Of a stretch of DNA of 64,000 nt, positions 56,001-64,000 are shown in pieces. The stretch lies in contig NZ_JAFBEB010000004.1 in assembly GCF_016908525.1 (NCBI RefSeq), positions 124,001 to 188,000 on the forward strand, given 5' to 3'. Each line of letters opens with the position of its first letter. The first letter of the stretch is position 1. The DNA comes from Brevibacillus fulvus. GTDB lineage: Bacteria; Bacillota; Bacilli; Brevibacillales; Brevibacillaceae. Both the position numbers and the translations under genes were made by a program. The notes under the pieces are model-generated. The model saw only the letters and a program-made list of their open reading frames with translations. It did no database searches and had not been told where the DNA came from.

Positions 56001-56795
56001 TTATTTAAACCCGAAAAACTTGCGAACCTTGCTGAACATTCCCGCTTTCTCTTCGAGAGGTTGCAGCGGAACCGCTTCTCCCAGCAAACGGCGGGCGATG
56101 TTGCGATAAGCGAGCGATGCGCGTGAATCATGGCTCATCACTGCCGGTTCCCCCAGATTGGCTGACTTGATTACATATTCATCATCCGGAACGACACCGA
56201 CCAAGTCAATGGCAAGCAAATCCAAAATATCTTCAACATCCAGCATATCCCCGTTTTTTACCATATGTGGCCGTACGCGATTAATCACCAGTTTGGGCAT
56301 GCCCACCTTTTCGCGTTCCAGCAAACCGATGATCCGGTCTGCATCGCGCACAGCCGCTTTTTCCGGTGTAGTCACGACGATTGCCTGATCTGCACCCGCC
56401 ACGGCATTGCGAAATCCTTGTTCAATTCCGGCCGGACAATCGATGATCACATAATCAAATTCGCGTTTTAATTGAGTCACAATCTCCTCGATCTGCTCCG
56501 GAGATACAGCTGTCTTGTCCTTGGTTTGCGCAGCAGGCAAAAGGGACAGCGTCTCAAAGCGCTTGTCCTTGATTAATGCCTGTTGCAAACGGCACACTCC
56601 TTCAGTAACATCGACCAGATCATAAATGATCCGGTTTTCCAGCCCCATCACGACATCGAGATTACGGAGCCCGATATCTGTATCCACAAGACAAACTTTT
56701 TGCCCGTGCAAGGCCAAAGCCGTCCCAATATTGGCAGAAGTGGTCGTTTTGCCAACACCGCCTTTTCCTGAAGTGACAACAATTCCAATCCCCAC
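56001..56795 (-). CDS. minD: Septum site-determining ATPase MinD
   Basis: Deviant Walker-A ATPase that recruits MinC to the membrane and restricts the septum to midcell. It has 264 residues from GTG 56795, with GGAGG 7 bp upstream. Walker A' is VTSGKGGVGKTT, switch I DTDIGLRNLD and switch II DCPAG. The C-terminal amphipathic membrane helix is GMFSKVRKFFGF. It lies directly after minC. MinE is absent from the window, as expected for a MinJ/DivIVA-type system. Confidence 0.97.
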   Translation of the reverse strand: MGIGIVVTSGKGGVGKTTTSANIGTALALHGQKVCLVDTDIGLRNLDVVMGLENRIIYDLVDVTEGVCRLQQALIKDKRFETLSLLPAAQTKDKTAVSPEQIEEIVTQLKREFDYVIIDCPAGIEQGFRNAVAGADQAIVVTTPEKAAVRDADRIIGLLEREKVGMPKLVINRVRPHMVKNGDMLDVEDILDLLAIDLVGVVPDDEYVIKSANLGEPAVMSHDSRASLAYRNIARRLLGEAVPLQPLEEKAGMFSKVRKFFGFK

Positions 56796-56821
56796 ACCGG
56801 TTCCTCCTCTTTCCACACGCC

Positions 56822-57493
56822 TTACGCTTTCGACTCGCCCAATTCAGGTCTTACACGATGGAGAAAGTTCATCTTGGCAACTTTCATATTTCCATCTTCC
56901 ACATAGGCAAATTCGGTTGCTCCTGAATTTTCCGCCCATTCTTCACCAGGTCTGCTAATAATATCCGCAATGCGGAGTTGTGTCGGCAACATCGAAGCTG
57001 CGGCGATAATCACTTGATTATCTCCATTTGTGCCGGCATGCGCGATACCGCGCAAATTGCCGAGCACAAAGATACTCCCTGTACTTTTTACCGTACCGCC
57101 TGGATTTACATCCCCCAGCAACAAAATATCCCCATCAAATTCCAGCACCTGTCCAGAGCGGACCGTTTGCGTTTTCAGCAAAAAACTGGACTTTAGCCGC
57201 TCGGCAAAAGCCTCCTCCTTGCTGATCACATCCGCATCGATCATATGAATGACCAAATTGCCGCGCTGACGAATAATCTCGGTCAATTGTTGTTGCTGCT
57301 CCGGTGTACAATAACGTTTGCCCAGTTTGAGGGAAACGCGAATTAACGGACCAGACAAGATTTGCTGATGACTGTGCTCGATCTTTTCCCGCAGATCCGC
57401 TACCAGTTCATCAAAGGAACATGTATCGTCCATGAAAAAGACAAGGCCGTCTTTTGTTCCTTTAATTGTAATTTTATTTTTGACAGTCTTCAT
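56822..57493 (-). CDS. minC: Septum site-determining protein MinC
   Basis: Inhibitor of FtsZ assembly; 223 residues. The N-terminal FtsZ-interacting domain (1-100, KITIKGTKDGLVFFMDDTCSFDELVADLREKI) is joined to the C-terminal beta-helix (about 105-210, GQVLEFDGDILLLGDVNPGGTVKSTGSIFVLGNLRGIAHAG), which binds MinD. The gene pair minC-minD follows PBP2, whereas in B. subtilis it follows mreD; here a transpeptidase gene lies between. Confidence 0.97.
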   Translation of the reverse strand: MKTVKNKITIKGTKDGLVFFMDDTCSFDELVADLREKIEHSHQQILSGPLIRVSLKLGKRYCTPEQQQQLTEIIRQRGNLVIHMIDADVISKEEAFAERLKSSFLLKTQTVRSGQVLEFDGDILLLGDVNPGGTVKSTGSIFVLGNLRGIAHAGTNGDNQVIIAAASMLPTQLRIADIISRPGEEWAENSGATEFAYVEDGNMKVAKMNFLHRVRPELGESKA

Positions 57494-57549
57494 GGACCTG
57501 TTTCACCTCAAACGTAACCTTTCGCCATGTTTAAAAGAGATTCCTGCCC

Positions 57550-57575
57550 AAGCGGAAAAAAATGCAAGTACGCTT
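57550..57575 (-). terminator. Terminator between the PBP2 gene and minC
   Basis: GCAAG, loop CGTA, CTTGC, then ATTTTTTT on the minus strand, just after the PBP2 stop. The short stem may allow read-through to minCD. Confidence 0.6.
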
Positions 57576-57579
57576 GCGG

Positions 57580-60018
57580 CTATTTCTTCTCTTGTTTGGT
57601 TCCAGAGCCGGTCAAAACGCCAGGGTACAGCTCATTGTACGCCTCCAGGAGCTGGCGGGCAATTGGCCCGGAAGCGTCCGCGCTGTGCACGCTGTCACGC
57701 AATCCGTTCGGCACAACGACAACAAACACTACCTGCGGATTTTCATAAGGAGCAAAGCCAACCATCACGGCGTTATCCGGACGACCGGTTCCGGTTTGCG
57801 CAGTCCCTGTTTTCGCCGCTACTGTAAAGGGCAAGCCGCGGAATGTACTGGATGCCGTTCCGCCCGGCTGCGTAACCAGATACATCCCCTCTTTTACCAC
57901 TTGTATCCATTTCGGATCAATATCGACTTTGTTCAATACTTCCGGCTCGATCTTGGTCAACACCGGCCCCAACATTTTCGGATCTGTCGAGCCTTTGCGA
58001 ATCTCTTTTACCAGGTGAGGGCGAATCCGGTAGCCACCATTTGCAATAGTGGAAACGTACTGCCCCAACTGCATCGGCGTAAAAATATCATACTGTCCGA
58101 TAAAGGCGTCGGCCAGGTTCCCATAGTAGGAGTTAGGGTTTTCTACCCCCGCTTTTTCATAAGGCAGATCGACACCCGTTTTTACTCCAAGTCCGAACTG
58201 ATGGTTGTAAAAATCGATGACCGAAAACTGCTTCTTGTAATCATCGGCGCGATCGGCCAGCCGCATCGCCATGGCGTACATATAAGTGTTGTTGGACACC
58301 TGCAAGGCGCGCCGTGCGTTGACAGCTCCGTGTCCGCCCGTTTTCCAGTTCTTTTTAAACACGTTACCAACTTGCCAACCGCCGCGGTCGATGATCGTTT
58401 CTTCCGGCGTAACCAGTCCTTCTTGCAAAGCCATCATGACAGACAGCGGTTTGACCGTGGAACCGGGCGCATATGCGGAGTTAATGAAGCGATTCGACTC
58501 GTTCGGCAGAATCAATGAACTGTACTTTTCATTGAAACCCAGCGCTTTCCGATCGTAATAAATATTCAAATCATAATCCGGATAGCTGGCCATCGCCAAA
58601 ATTTCTCCCGTATTGGGGTTCATGACCAACGCATGGATGTCCTTCATCTCTTTTGGCACGTCGGGTCGCTTTTTCAGTTCCTCAAAGTGTTTTTTGACGA
58701 TATCTTCCACTTTGCTTTGGAACCGGCGATCCAGCGCCAACACTAGATCATCCCCCGGTTCCGGCGCGACTTTCTGCTCTTTCTCCACCGTTTCCGAGTT
58801 TTTGTTGACACGAACTTCCATCACGCCGTCTTTACCGCGCAAATACCGCTCGTAGTATCGTTCCAGCCCGGTTTCCCCTACGCGATCGTAGGCATTGTAT
58901 CCCTGCGCTTCATACTCTTTCAACTCATCCGGTCTGATCGCATTTGTATAGCCCAAAATATGCGTGCCAAATGGACTGCCATCCGGATCATTGTATATTT
59001 TTCGCATCGGTTCCAGCTTCACGCTGATCCCCGGCAGCTCCGTGCGTCTTTCTTCAATTTTAAACATTTCATTTTCACTAATGTTTTCTTTGACGCGCCG
59101 CGGCATATAGCTGGGGATATCGTATGAACGCATTTCTTTCAAAATCCCTAATTTATGCCATTGGAATTTCTTCTCCTGTTCCGTTAGCGGAAGTTTGACA
59201 TCGAGATTAAAAAAGTCGGCATACTGCAGCAGATCCATATCCGATTTTTGTGCCAGTTCTCCCACAGGCGGGAATTGGCGCAATACGGCCTTGTTTTCCT
59301 TGATCAAGTCATCGCGGTCCTCTTTGCTTAGTTTGATGTTCACCGCGATGTTCGCCTGCAAAGCGGAACGCAGCAGTTCGGTATCGGACAAGTTTTGCAG
59401 TTCTTCCGGTTTTTTATTCAACGCCTTTTGCAAACTCGCTTTCAAACGAGCTTGCTCGGCGCTGTCAAAAGGACTTTTGACCCGTACTTTCAGCAACAAG
59501 GCAGTCTTCGCCAAATCAAGGTCGGACATGCTGTCGATCGCTTCGATTTCCGGCAACTTGCTTAGTTTGGGCGTCAATTGTCCAATGAGCTGTTCCGTTT
59601 CGGCCTTGTTCAGAGCAACCGGCAGCGTTGCCTGGAGCTGAACCGCCAACTGCAACAATTCCTTGTCGGTGAATGTATCGGTGTCATCGATCGTCAGAAT
59701 TTTTGCCAGCTTTTCAGCCGTTTGCTCTTCTGTTTTGGCGTCAATGTCCTGATTTTGTTCTTTAACATAGTAAACGGTATACACCGGTTTATTGGAAACG
59801 AGAACTTGCCCGTTGGCATCGAGAATTCTCCCACGCGGCGCGGAAATCGGCAAGTCGCGCGTACTGTATTTTTCCAGAGCGAGTTTATACTCTTCCCCCT
59901 CGACCAGTTGGACAAAGGCAAGTCGTAAGATAATTGCGGCAAAAAACAGGAACACAATGAAAAACAAGACATTAAGCCTGAACGGAATGTGAGATTTTTC
60001 CTCTTTTGTCTCACCCAA
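57580..60018 (-). CDS. mrdA: Class B penicillin-binding protein 2, elongation-specific transpeptidase
   Basis: Membrane-anchored D,D-transpeptidase partnering RodA; 812 residues, long for the family. One membrane segment (about 15-37) is followed by PBP dimer motifs (SAPRGRILDANG). The transpeptidase domain carries S520-x-x-K in APGSTVKPLS, SNN at 575-577 and KTGT at 736-739, all intact. Between residues 115 and 290 there are four degenerate units of about 45 residues with SDxxLL...V...L at their cores (TDKELLQLA, SDLDLAKTA, SDTELLRSA, SDMDLLQYA). The start is TTG 60018 after GGGAGG. It follows mreD. Confidence 0.94.
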   Translation of the reverse strand: MGETKEEKSHIPFRLNVLFFIVFLFFAAIILRLAFVQLVEGEEYKLALEKYSTRDLPISAPRGRILDANGQVLVSNKPVYTVYYVKEQNQDIDAKTEEQTAEKLAKILTIDDTDTFTDKELLQLAVQLQATLPVALNKAETEQLIGQLTPKLSKLPEIEAIDSMSDLDLAKTALLLKVRVKSPFDSAEQARLKASLQKALNKKPEELQNLSDTELLRSALQANIAVNIKLSKEDRDDLIKENKAVLRQFPPVGELAQKSDMDLLQYADFFNLDVKLPLTEQEKKFQWHKLGILKEMRSYDIPSYMPRRVKENISENEMFKIEERRTELPGISVKLEPMRKIYNDPDGSPFGTHILGYTNAIRPDELKEYEAQGYNAYDRVGETGLERYYERYLRGKDGVMEVRVNKNSETVEKEQKVAPEPGDDLVLALDRRFQSKVEDIVKKHFEELKKRPDVPKEMKDIHALVMNPNTGEILAMASYPDYDLNIYYDRKALGFNEKYSSLILPNESNRFINSAYAPGSTVKPLSVMMALQEGLVTPEETIIDRGGWQVGNVFKKNWKTGGHGAVNARRALQVSNNTYMYAMAMRLADRADDYKKQFSVIDFYNHQFGLGVKTGVDLPYEKAGVENPNSYYGNLADAFIGQYDIFTPMQLGQYVSTIANGGYRIRPHLVKEIRKGSTDPKMLGPVLTKIEPEVLNKVDIDPKWIQVVKEGMYLVTQPGGTASSTFRGLPFTVAAKTGTAQTGTGRPDNAVMVGFAPYENPQVVFVVVVPNGLRDSVHSADASGPIARQLLEAYNELYPGVLTGSGTKQEKK

Positions 60019-60049
60019 TTGATCCTACCTCCCTTCGCCTGTCATTAGA

Positions 60050-60571
60050 CTATTCGATCGATCGGCTGCCTTTTTCCACTGTTTCGCACAAATAACGCAT
60101 TGGAGCATAAATCAAGATCGCAAACAAAAGATTAAGTCCAACCGTCGGCAAGATTTGATTGATCAAGATCCATTGTACATCATTGGGAGCGGTAGAAAAC
60201 AAGCGAAATAAAATGTACAATAACCATTCATGCCCAAATAGCGTCAAAGCGATGGTCACAAAGACAAGTGGCGCGCTGCGGTGAAAGAGTAAACTGACCA
60301 ATCCGGCGAAATAACCGGCAACCATCATTGACAACATATAGACGCCAATCGCTTGGCCATACAGCACATCTTGCAGCAAACCGATGCCCAATCCGTAATA
60401 CAATCCCTCTCGCCTGCCGAGAAACATCGACAGGATGATGACTGTAACAAGTGCAAAGCGGGGTACTGCCAGCCATGACAGACCCCAAGCATTTGGTGAC
60501 AATACCTGCAAAACCGTACCTTCCAACAAAAAGAGAAGCAGCACTGTGGCGGTTAGATACAATCGCGGCAT
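60050..60571 (-). CDS. mreD: Rod shape-determining protein MreD
   Basis: Small polytopic membrane protein of the elongasome; 173 residues, five or six hydrophobic segments. VIILSMFLGRREGLYYGLGIGLLQDVLYGQAIGVYML is a typical family stretch. Its ATG overlaps the mreC stop by one base (TGATG), with GGGGGAGG upstream. A GTG one codon earlier is an alternative. Sequence conservation of MreD is low, so context adds much support. Confidence 0.93.
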   Translation of the reverse strand: MPRLYLTATVLLLFLLEGTVLQVLSPNAWGLSWLAVPRFALVTVIILSMFLGRREGLYYGLGIGLLQDVLYGQAIGVYMLSMMVAGYFAGLVSLLFHRSAPLVFVTIALTLFGHEWLLYILFRLFSTAPNDVQWILINQILPTVGLNLLFAILIYAPMRYLCETVEKGSRSIE

Positions 60572-61554
60572 CACTGACCTCCCCCACCTGTTGCTGGAAC
60601 CGAATTGGCTGGCGTCACTGATTTTGTTTGCGGTGTAACAGGTGTACCCGAATTATTTGTTTGTGTCGTCGGAACAAGATCGCCGTTCGGTGACAACGTA
60701 TACGCCCTCTCGACCACCATCACTTCGTCAATCTCGTTGAAGTCAGCGTTTGGTTGAATGTAAGCGGTCTGTGTCAAACCGTAATCATCCGCCTGCACGC
60801 TCACGACTTTGCCGATCGAGAGATTTTCCGGAATGACTCCTCCCATTCCGGATGTGACCACGGATTGATTCTGCTCGACTTTTTGTCCCCACGGAATCTT
60901 CCGCATAATCAACAGACGATTTCGCGGATCATATTCTTCAATTACCCCATTGATGTAACTGTATACGATTTTTCCGTTCGCGATTTGTTTGGCCAAGATT
61001 CTTGCGGAAACATGGTTGCTGTTTTCCACATTGGTCAATAACTCAACCGTCGCAGAAAAGTTGGCAACGCTTTGCACTCGTCCAATCAAACCTTTTGGCG
61101 TAATGACGGCCATGTCCTTCTTGATCCCGTCCTTCTGGCCTTTGTCGATTGTGAGGACATTGTTCCAATTGTCGGAGTTGCGGGCGATCACCTCTGCAAC
61201 CCGAAACTGGTAGCTGCTTTGAGTATTCTTCACATCAAGCGCCGCCCGCAGCCGTTGGTTTTCCGCCTTGGTAGCTTCCAGTTCATCCGTTACCTGCGCA
61301 AGTTGGTCCAGATTCGCCTTGAGCACTCGATTTTCCTGATATACATTGTACGCGTCGCCAATATCTTTAAACAATCCGGAGACCACTTGCGCAGGACGGT
61401 AAAAAATGCTCTGCAAGACACTTACTGTATCCTTGAGAAACATTTCCGGCCAAGTCAGATTTGCCCTTTCTCGCGATGTATAACCGACCAGCGAGATTAG
61501 CAGGACAAGTCCTATCAATACCACAATCAGACGTTTGTTTCCGAAGAACGACAT
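60571..61554 (-). CDS. mreC: Rod shape-determining protein MreC
   Basis: Extracytoplasmic scaffold of the elongasome; 327 residues. One membrane segment at about 7-24 (RLIVVLIGLVLLISLVGY) is followed by a coiled coil (about 70-105, YQENRVLKANLDQLAQVTDELEATKAENQRLR) and two beta-barrel domains (ITPKGLIGRVQSVANFSATVELLTN, VTSGMGGVIPENLSIGKVVSV). The tail is Pro/Thr-rich. It is 14 bp after mreB. Confidence 0.97.
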   Translation of the reverse strand: MSFFGNKRLIVVLIGLVLLISLVGYTSRERANLTWPEMFLKDTVSVLQSIFYRPAQVVSGLFKDIGDAYNVYQENRVLKANLDQLAQVTDELEATKAENQRLRAALDVKNTQSSYQFRVAEVIARNSDNWNNVLTIDKGQKDGIKKDMAVITPKGLIGRVQSVANFSATVELLTNVENSNHVSARILAKQIANGKIVYSYINGVIEEYDPRNRLLIMRKIPWGQKVEQNQSVVTSGMGGVIPENLSIGKVVSVQADDYGLTQTAYIQPNADFNEIDEVMVVERAYTLSPNGDLVPTTQTNNSGTPVTPQTKSVTPANSVPATGGGGQ

Positions 61555-61568
61555 CTTTTAACCTCCAA

Positions 61569-62612
61569 TTACTTGCTCCGTTTGGAACGGGAAGAGGTGA
61601 TGCCGTGCTTCGATTTGAACAAGTGGAGGTTTTCCAGTGCACGTCCCGTTCCGATTGCCACACAATCCAGCGCGTTTTCCGCAACATGAACCGGCATTCC
61701 GGTCTCTTTGCTCAGCAGGCGATCGAGATTGCGCAGCAGGGCTCCTCCCCCGGTCAAAACGATGCCTCTGTCCATAATATCAGCCGCCAATTCCGGCGGA
61801 CTTTTCTCCAGCGTAATCTTCACCGCTTCTACGATCGAAGCAACCGTTTCGGACAGAGCGTCAGCAATTTCCTCGCTGGTTACGGTAATGGTCTTAGGCA
61901 GACCGGTAACGAGGTCGCGACCGCGAATTTCCACAGATTCCTCATGTTCAGGCGCGATTGCCGACCCGATTTCCAATTTTAGCGTCTCCGCCGTTCTTTC
62001 GCCGATCATTAAATTGTAACGTCTTTTGATATACTGCATGATCGCTTCGTCCATTTCATCTCCGGCGACGCGAATAGAGCGGCTTGTTACAATGCCGCCC
62101 AGCGAAATAATCGCTACCTCGGTAGTTCCCCCACCGATGTCGACAACCATACTGCCTGTCGGCTCCCATACGGGCAAATCGGCGCCAATAGCCGCGGCAA
62201 ACGGCTCTTCAATCGTATACGCCTCTTTGGCTCCCGCTTGCTTGGTCGCGTCTTCCACTGCCCGTTTTTCCACAGCGGTAATTCCCGATGGCACACAGAC
62301 CATTACGCTGGGCCGGCGGGAAAACATTCCCTGATTTTTTTGCGCCTGGCGGATGAAATATCGCATCATCGTTGCCGTAGTATCGAAATCGGCAATTACT
62401 CCGTCTTTCATCGGTCGGACGGCAACGATATTGCCTGGCGTACGGCCAATCATGCTTTTTGCTGCATTCCCTACCGCTTCGATCGTGTTCGTGTCGGTGC
62501 GAATCGCCACGACAGAAGGCTCACGAACAACAATCCCCTTTCCTTTTACATAAACAAGTGTATTAGCAGTGCCCAGGTCTATACCTAAGTCACGAGAAAA
62601 TCCACCAAACAT
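61569..62612 (-). CDS. mreB: Actin-like rod shape protein MreB
   Basis: Bacterial actin that orients peptidoglycan synthesis; 347 residues from ATG 62612, with AAGGAG 9 bp upstream. Phosphate-1 motif is [17 protein letters not shown], phosphate-2 [19 protein letters not shown], adenosine motif [24 protein letters not shown] at the N-terminus contains the amphipathic membrane patch region. Twelve upstream open codons are unlikely. It lies between radC and mreC, the usual Bacillus order. Confidence 0.98.
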   Translation of the reverse strand: MFGGFSRDLGIDLGTANTLVYVKGKGIVVREPSVVAIRTDTNTIEAVGNAAKSMIGRTPGNIVAVRPMKDGVIADFDTTATMMRYFIRQAQKNQGMFSRRPSVMVCVPSGITAVEKRAVEDATKQAGAKEAYTIEEPFAAAIGADLPVWEPTGSMVVDIGGGTTEVAIISLGGIVTSRSIRVAGDEMDEAIMQYIKRRYNLMIGERTAETLKLEIGSAIAPEHEESVEIRGRDLVTGLPKTITVTSEEIADALSETVASIVEAVKITLEKSPPELAADIMDRGIVLTGGGALLRNLDRLLSKETGMPVHVAENALDCVAIGTGRALENLHLFKSKHGITSSRSKRSK

Positions 62613-62668
62613 AAAGTAAATCTCCTTCCGTTTTGTCAAGACAGACAAATAGCTGCGCCGGCAATCAT

Positions 62669-63373
62669 TTAGAGATAGCCTTGTTCCTTTAAACTGACAT
62701 ACCTGCCATCGCCAATAATAATGTGATCGAGCAAAGAAATTCCAACCAAGTCCCCCGCTTCCCGCAATGTGCGGGTAACTGCGATATCTTCCCGGCTGGG
62801 CGATGGATCACCGCTCGGATGATTATGTAAACATATCAAGGAAGCACTGCTTCGTTTAATTGCTTCCCTGAACACTTCACGCGGATGAACAATCGAGGCG
62901 TCCAGGCTGCCGACAAATATGGTCTGCTTGCCAATTACATGATTTTTCGTATTAAGAAACAAACAAACAAAATGTTCCTGATTGAGATGACTCATCTCGG
63001 GAATCATCAGCTCAGCTACATCGCGAGGCAGACGAATGGAAGTCCGGCGTGCGGAAAGAACGCTTTTCGCTGTAATTCGCCGTCCGAGTTCCATTGCGGC
63101 AAGCAGTTCCAATGATTTAACCTGCCCAATGCCTTTGATTTGCATTAATTCCTCAGTCGAAGCTTGCGCCAGCCCTCGCAAATCGCCAAACGTGGCGAGC
63201 AAGGTTTGCGCCAATTCAAACGAGCTTTTGTGTTCGGTACCTGTCCGCAACAGAATCGCGAGCAGTTCGGCATCTGCTAAACTTGCCGCTCCGTAGCGCA
63301 GTAAACGTTCACGAGGCATTTCATAAGAAGGGACGTTTCGCTTTTTCTTTTCGTTACACGACTTCACCTGCAA
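62669..63373 (-). CDS. radC: RadC/MPN-domain protein
   Basis: JAB1/MPN+ metallo-domain protein; the name RadC is historical, and a DNA repair role is not established. It has 234 residues. An N-terminal helix-hairpin-helix ([22 protein letters not shown]) precedes the MPN domain with metal motif [32 protein letters not shown]. The start TTG 63373 has GGAGG 7 bp upstream; GTG 63367 is possible. The maf-radC-mreB order is conserved in Bacilli. Confidence 0.95.
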   Translation of the reverse strand: MQVKSCNEKKKRNVPSYEMPRERLLRYGAASLADAELLAILLRTGTEHKSSFELAQTLLATFGDLRGLAQASTEELMQIKGIGQVKSLELLAAMELGRRITAKSVLSARRTSIRLPRDVAELMIPEMSHLNQEHFVCLFLNTKNHVIGKQTIFVGSLDASIVHPREVFREAIKRSSASLICLHNHPSGDPSPSREDIAVTRTLREAGDLVGISLLDHIIIGDGRYVSLKEQGYL

Positions 63374-63451
63374 AATTCCGCCTCCCGCATGTTTATTGAA
63401 ACAGCAAGGCTGACAACAGGAAGACGGAACAAGAAGCTTGGCCTTTGCCGT

Positions 63452-64000
63452 TTAAAACAATCGGATGCCAAACTGTGAGAGCATTTTCGCTGTTAACTGC
63501 AAGGGCAGACCGACGACAGTAAAATAGTCGCCTTGTATTTCCTCGACAAGGGTTGCCCCAAACCCTTGAATAGCATAAGAGCCTGCTTTGTCCATCGGTT
63601 CTCTGGTAGAGATGTACCCACGAATCTCTTGGTCGGTCATTTTGCGCATCTTCACCTGAGTCGCACTGTGCGCGACCTGAACCGCTTGCGTGGCTGCCTC
63701 AATCAGCGCAACGCCGGTATAGACGGTATGCGTCCTCCCTTGCAAGGCTGTCAGCATTCGAAAGGCATCGTCTTCATCCATAGGTTTTCCCAGGATGTTT
63801 CCATCGAGCACAACGATCGTATCAGCCCCGATCACAATGCCTGAGGATATTTTCCCGGCAATTTCCCGCGCCTTGCGCAAAGAGAGCTGTTCAACCACTT
63901 CAGCTGGCGTCAGCGAGGATGAAAACGTCTCCTCCACATCACTGCTCATAATCGTGAAGGGAAGCTTCAGTGTTTCCAACAACTCGCGCCTTCTCGGTGA
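63452..64000 (-). CDS. maf: Maf-type nucleotide pyrophosphatase (5' end beyond window)
   Basis: Nucleoside triphosphate pyrophosphatase of the Maf/HAM1-like family, thought to clear modified nucleotides (dTTP/UTP class). The visible 183 residues begin SPRRRELLETLKLPF, so only a few N-terminal residues lie beyond the right edge. VIGADTIVVLDGNILGKPMDEDDAFRMLTALQGRTHTVYTG and EPMDKAGSYAIQGFGATLVEEIQGDYFTVVGLPL are the conserved stretches. It is in the same direction as radC and about 78 bp before it. Confidence 0.96.
   Translation of the reverse strand, partial: SPRRRELLETLKLPFTIMSSDVEETFSSSLTPAEVVEQLSLRKAREIAGKISSGIVIGADTIVVLDGNILGKPMDEDDAFRMLTALQGRTHTVYTGVALIEAATQAVQVAHSATQVKMRKMTDQEIRGYISTREPMDKAGSYAIQGFGATLVEEIQGDYFTVVGLPLQLTAKMLSQFGIRLF

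Noticed and set aside
55901-56131. 77-codon N-terminal extension of rodA
   Set aside because: It would run through the minD terminator and into minD, and it lacks a membrane-protein character or ribosome site.

Overview
The window reads as a chromosomal segment from an endospore-forming, rod-shaped member of the Bacillota (class Bacilli). The evidence is the set of sporulation genes (spoVB, a spoIID-type gene, bofC, safA, a cotS-type kinase, spo0B, spoIVFA/FB) together with Bacillus-like neighbourhoods: cymR next to a cysteine desulfurase, hisS-aspS, dtd-relA-apt-recJ-secF-secD-comN, ruvCAB...queA-tgt-yajC, obg-spo0B-rpmA-prp-rplU-rng, and radC-mreBCD-minCD. A split SecD/SecF, RuvC, an RNase E/G and a threonine operon led by thrR differ from Bacillus subtilis and would fit a deeper-branching lineage such as Alicyclobacillaceae/Tumebacillus-like bacteria; that placement is inference. 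No tRNA or rRNA gene, insertion sequence, prophage or CRISPR array was seen. Most genes are on the minus strand.

Region by region (minus strand unless stated). 1-6 kb: truncated recD2, cysteine desulfurase, cymR, a small plus-strand ORF, rarA, tcdA. 6-9.8 kb: 6S RNA, aspS and hisS behind a T-box leader whose specifier reads as GAC (Asp). 9.8-16.4 kb: hemZ, a 57-residue unknown gene, a plus-strand SH3/amidase_3 cell-wall hydrolase, dtd, relA. 16.7-22.4 kb: apt, recJ, secF, secD, comN. 22.5-26.5 kb: spoVB (plus), a DUF421 protein, a CorA-type transporter, a TIGR04086-type membrane protein (plus). 26.6-34 kb: yajC, tgt, queA, a large SpoIID-domain protein, a DUF2905-type protein, ruvB, ruvA, ruvC. 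34-39.6 kb: a small unknown gene, bofC, a plus-strand cyclic-nucleotide phosphodiesterase/5'-nucleotidase, a CotS-type kinase and safA. 39.9-46.1 kb: branched-chain aminotransferase, an Arg-rich unknown, and the thrR-hom-thrC-thrB-pheA operon. 46.3-46.8 kb: two small plus-strand genes, the second an ArsR-type regulator. 47-52.4 kb: a degenerate PilZ-like protein, obg, spo0B, rpmA, prp, rplU with leader, rng. 52.5-54.5 kb: spoIVFB, spoIVFA, a cold-shock protein with a long structured leader. 54.8-64 kb: rodA, minD, minC, PBP2, mreD, mreC, mreB, radC, truncated maf.

Functionally the right third is a rod-shape, division and sporulation block: MreBCD, RodA and PBP2 form the elongation machinery, MinCD places the septum, Spo0B feeds the phosphorelay and SpoIVFA/FB with BofC belong to the pro-sigma-K checkpoint. 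The left two thirds are housekeeping: tRNA charging and modification (aspS, hisS, tcdA, dtd, queA, tgt), stringent response (relA), recombination and repair (recD2, rarA, recJ, ruvABC), protein export (secD, secF, yajC) and amino-acid metabolism. Many transcription units have near-consensus sigma-A promoters with 17-18 bp spacers and clear intrinsic terminators, so operon limits can be proposed directly from the sequence.
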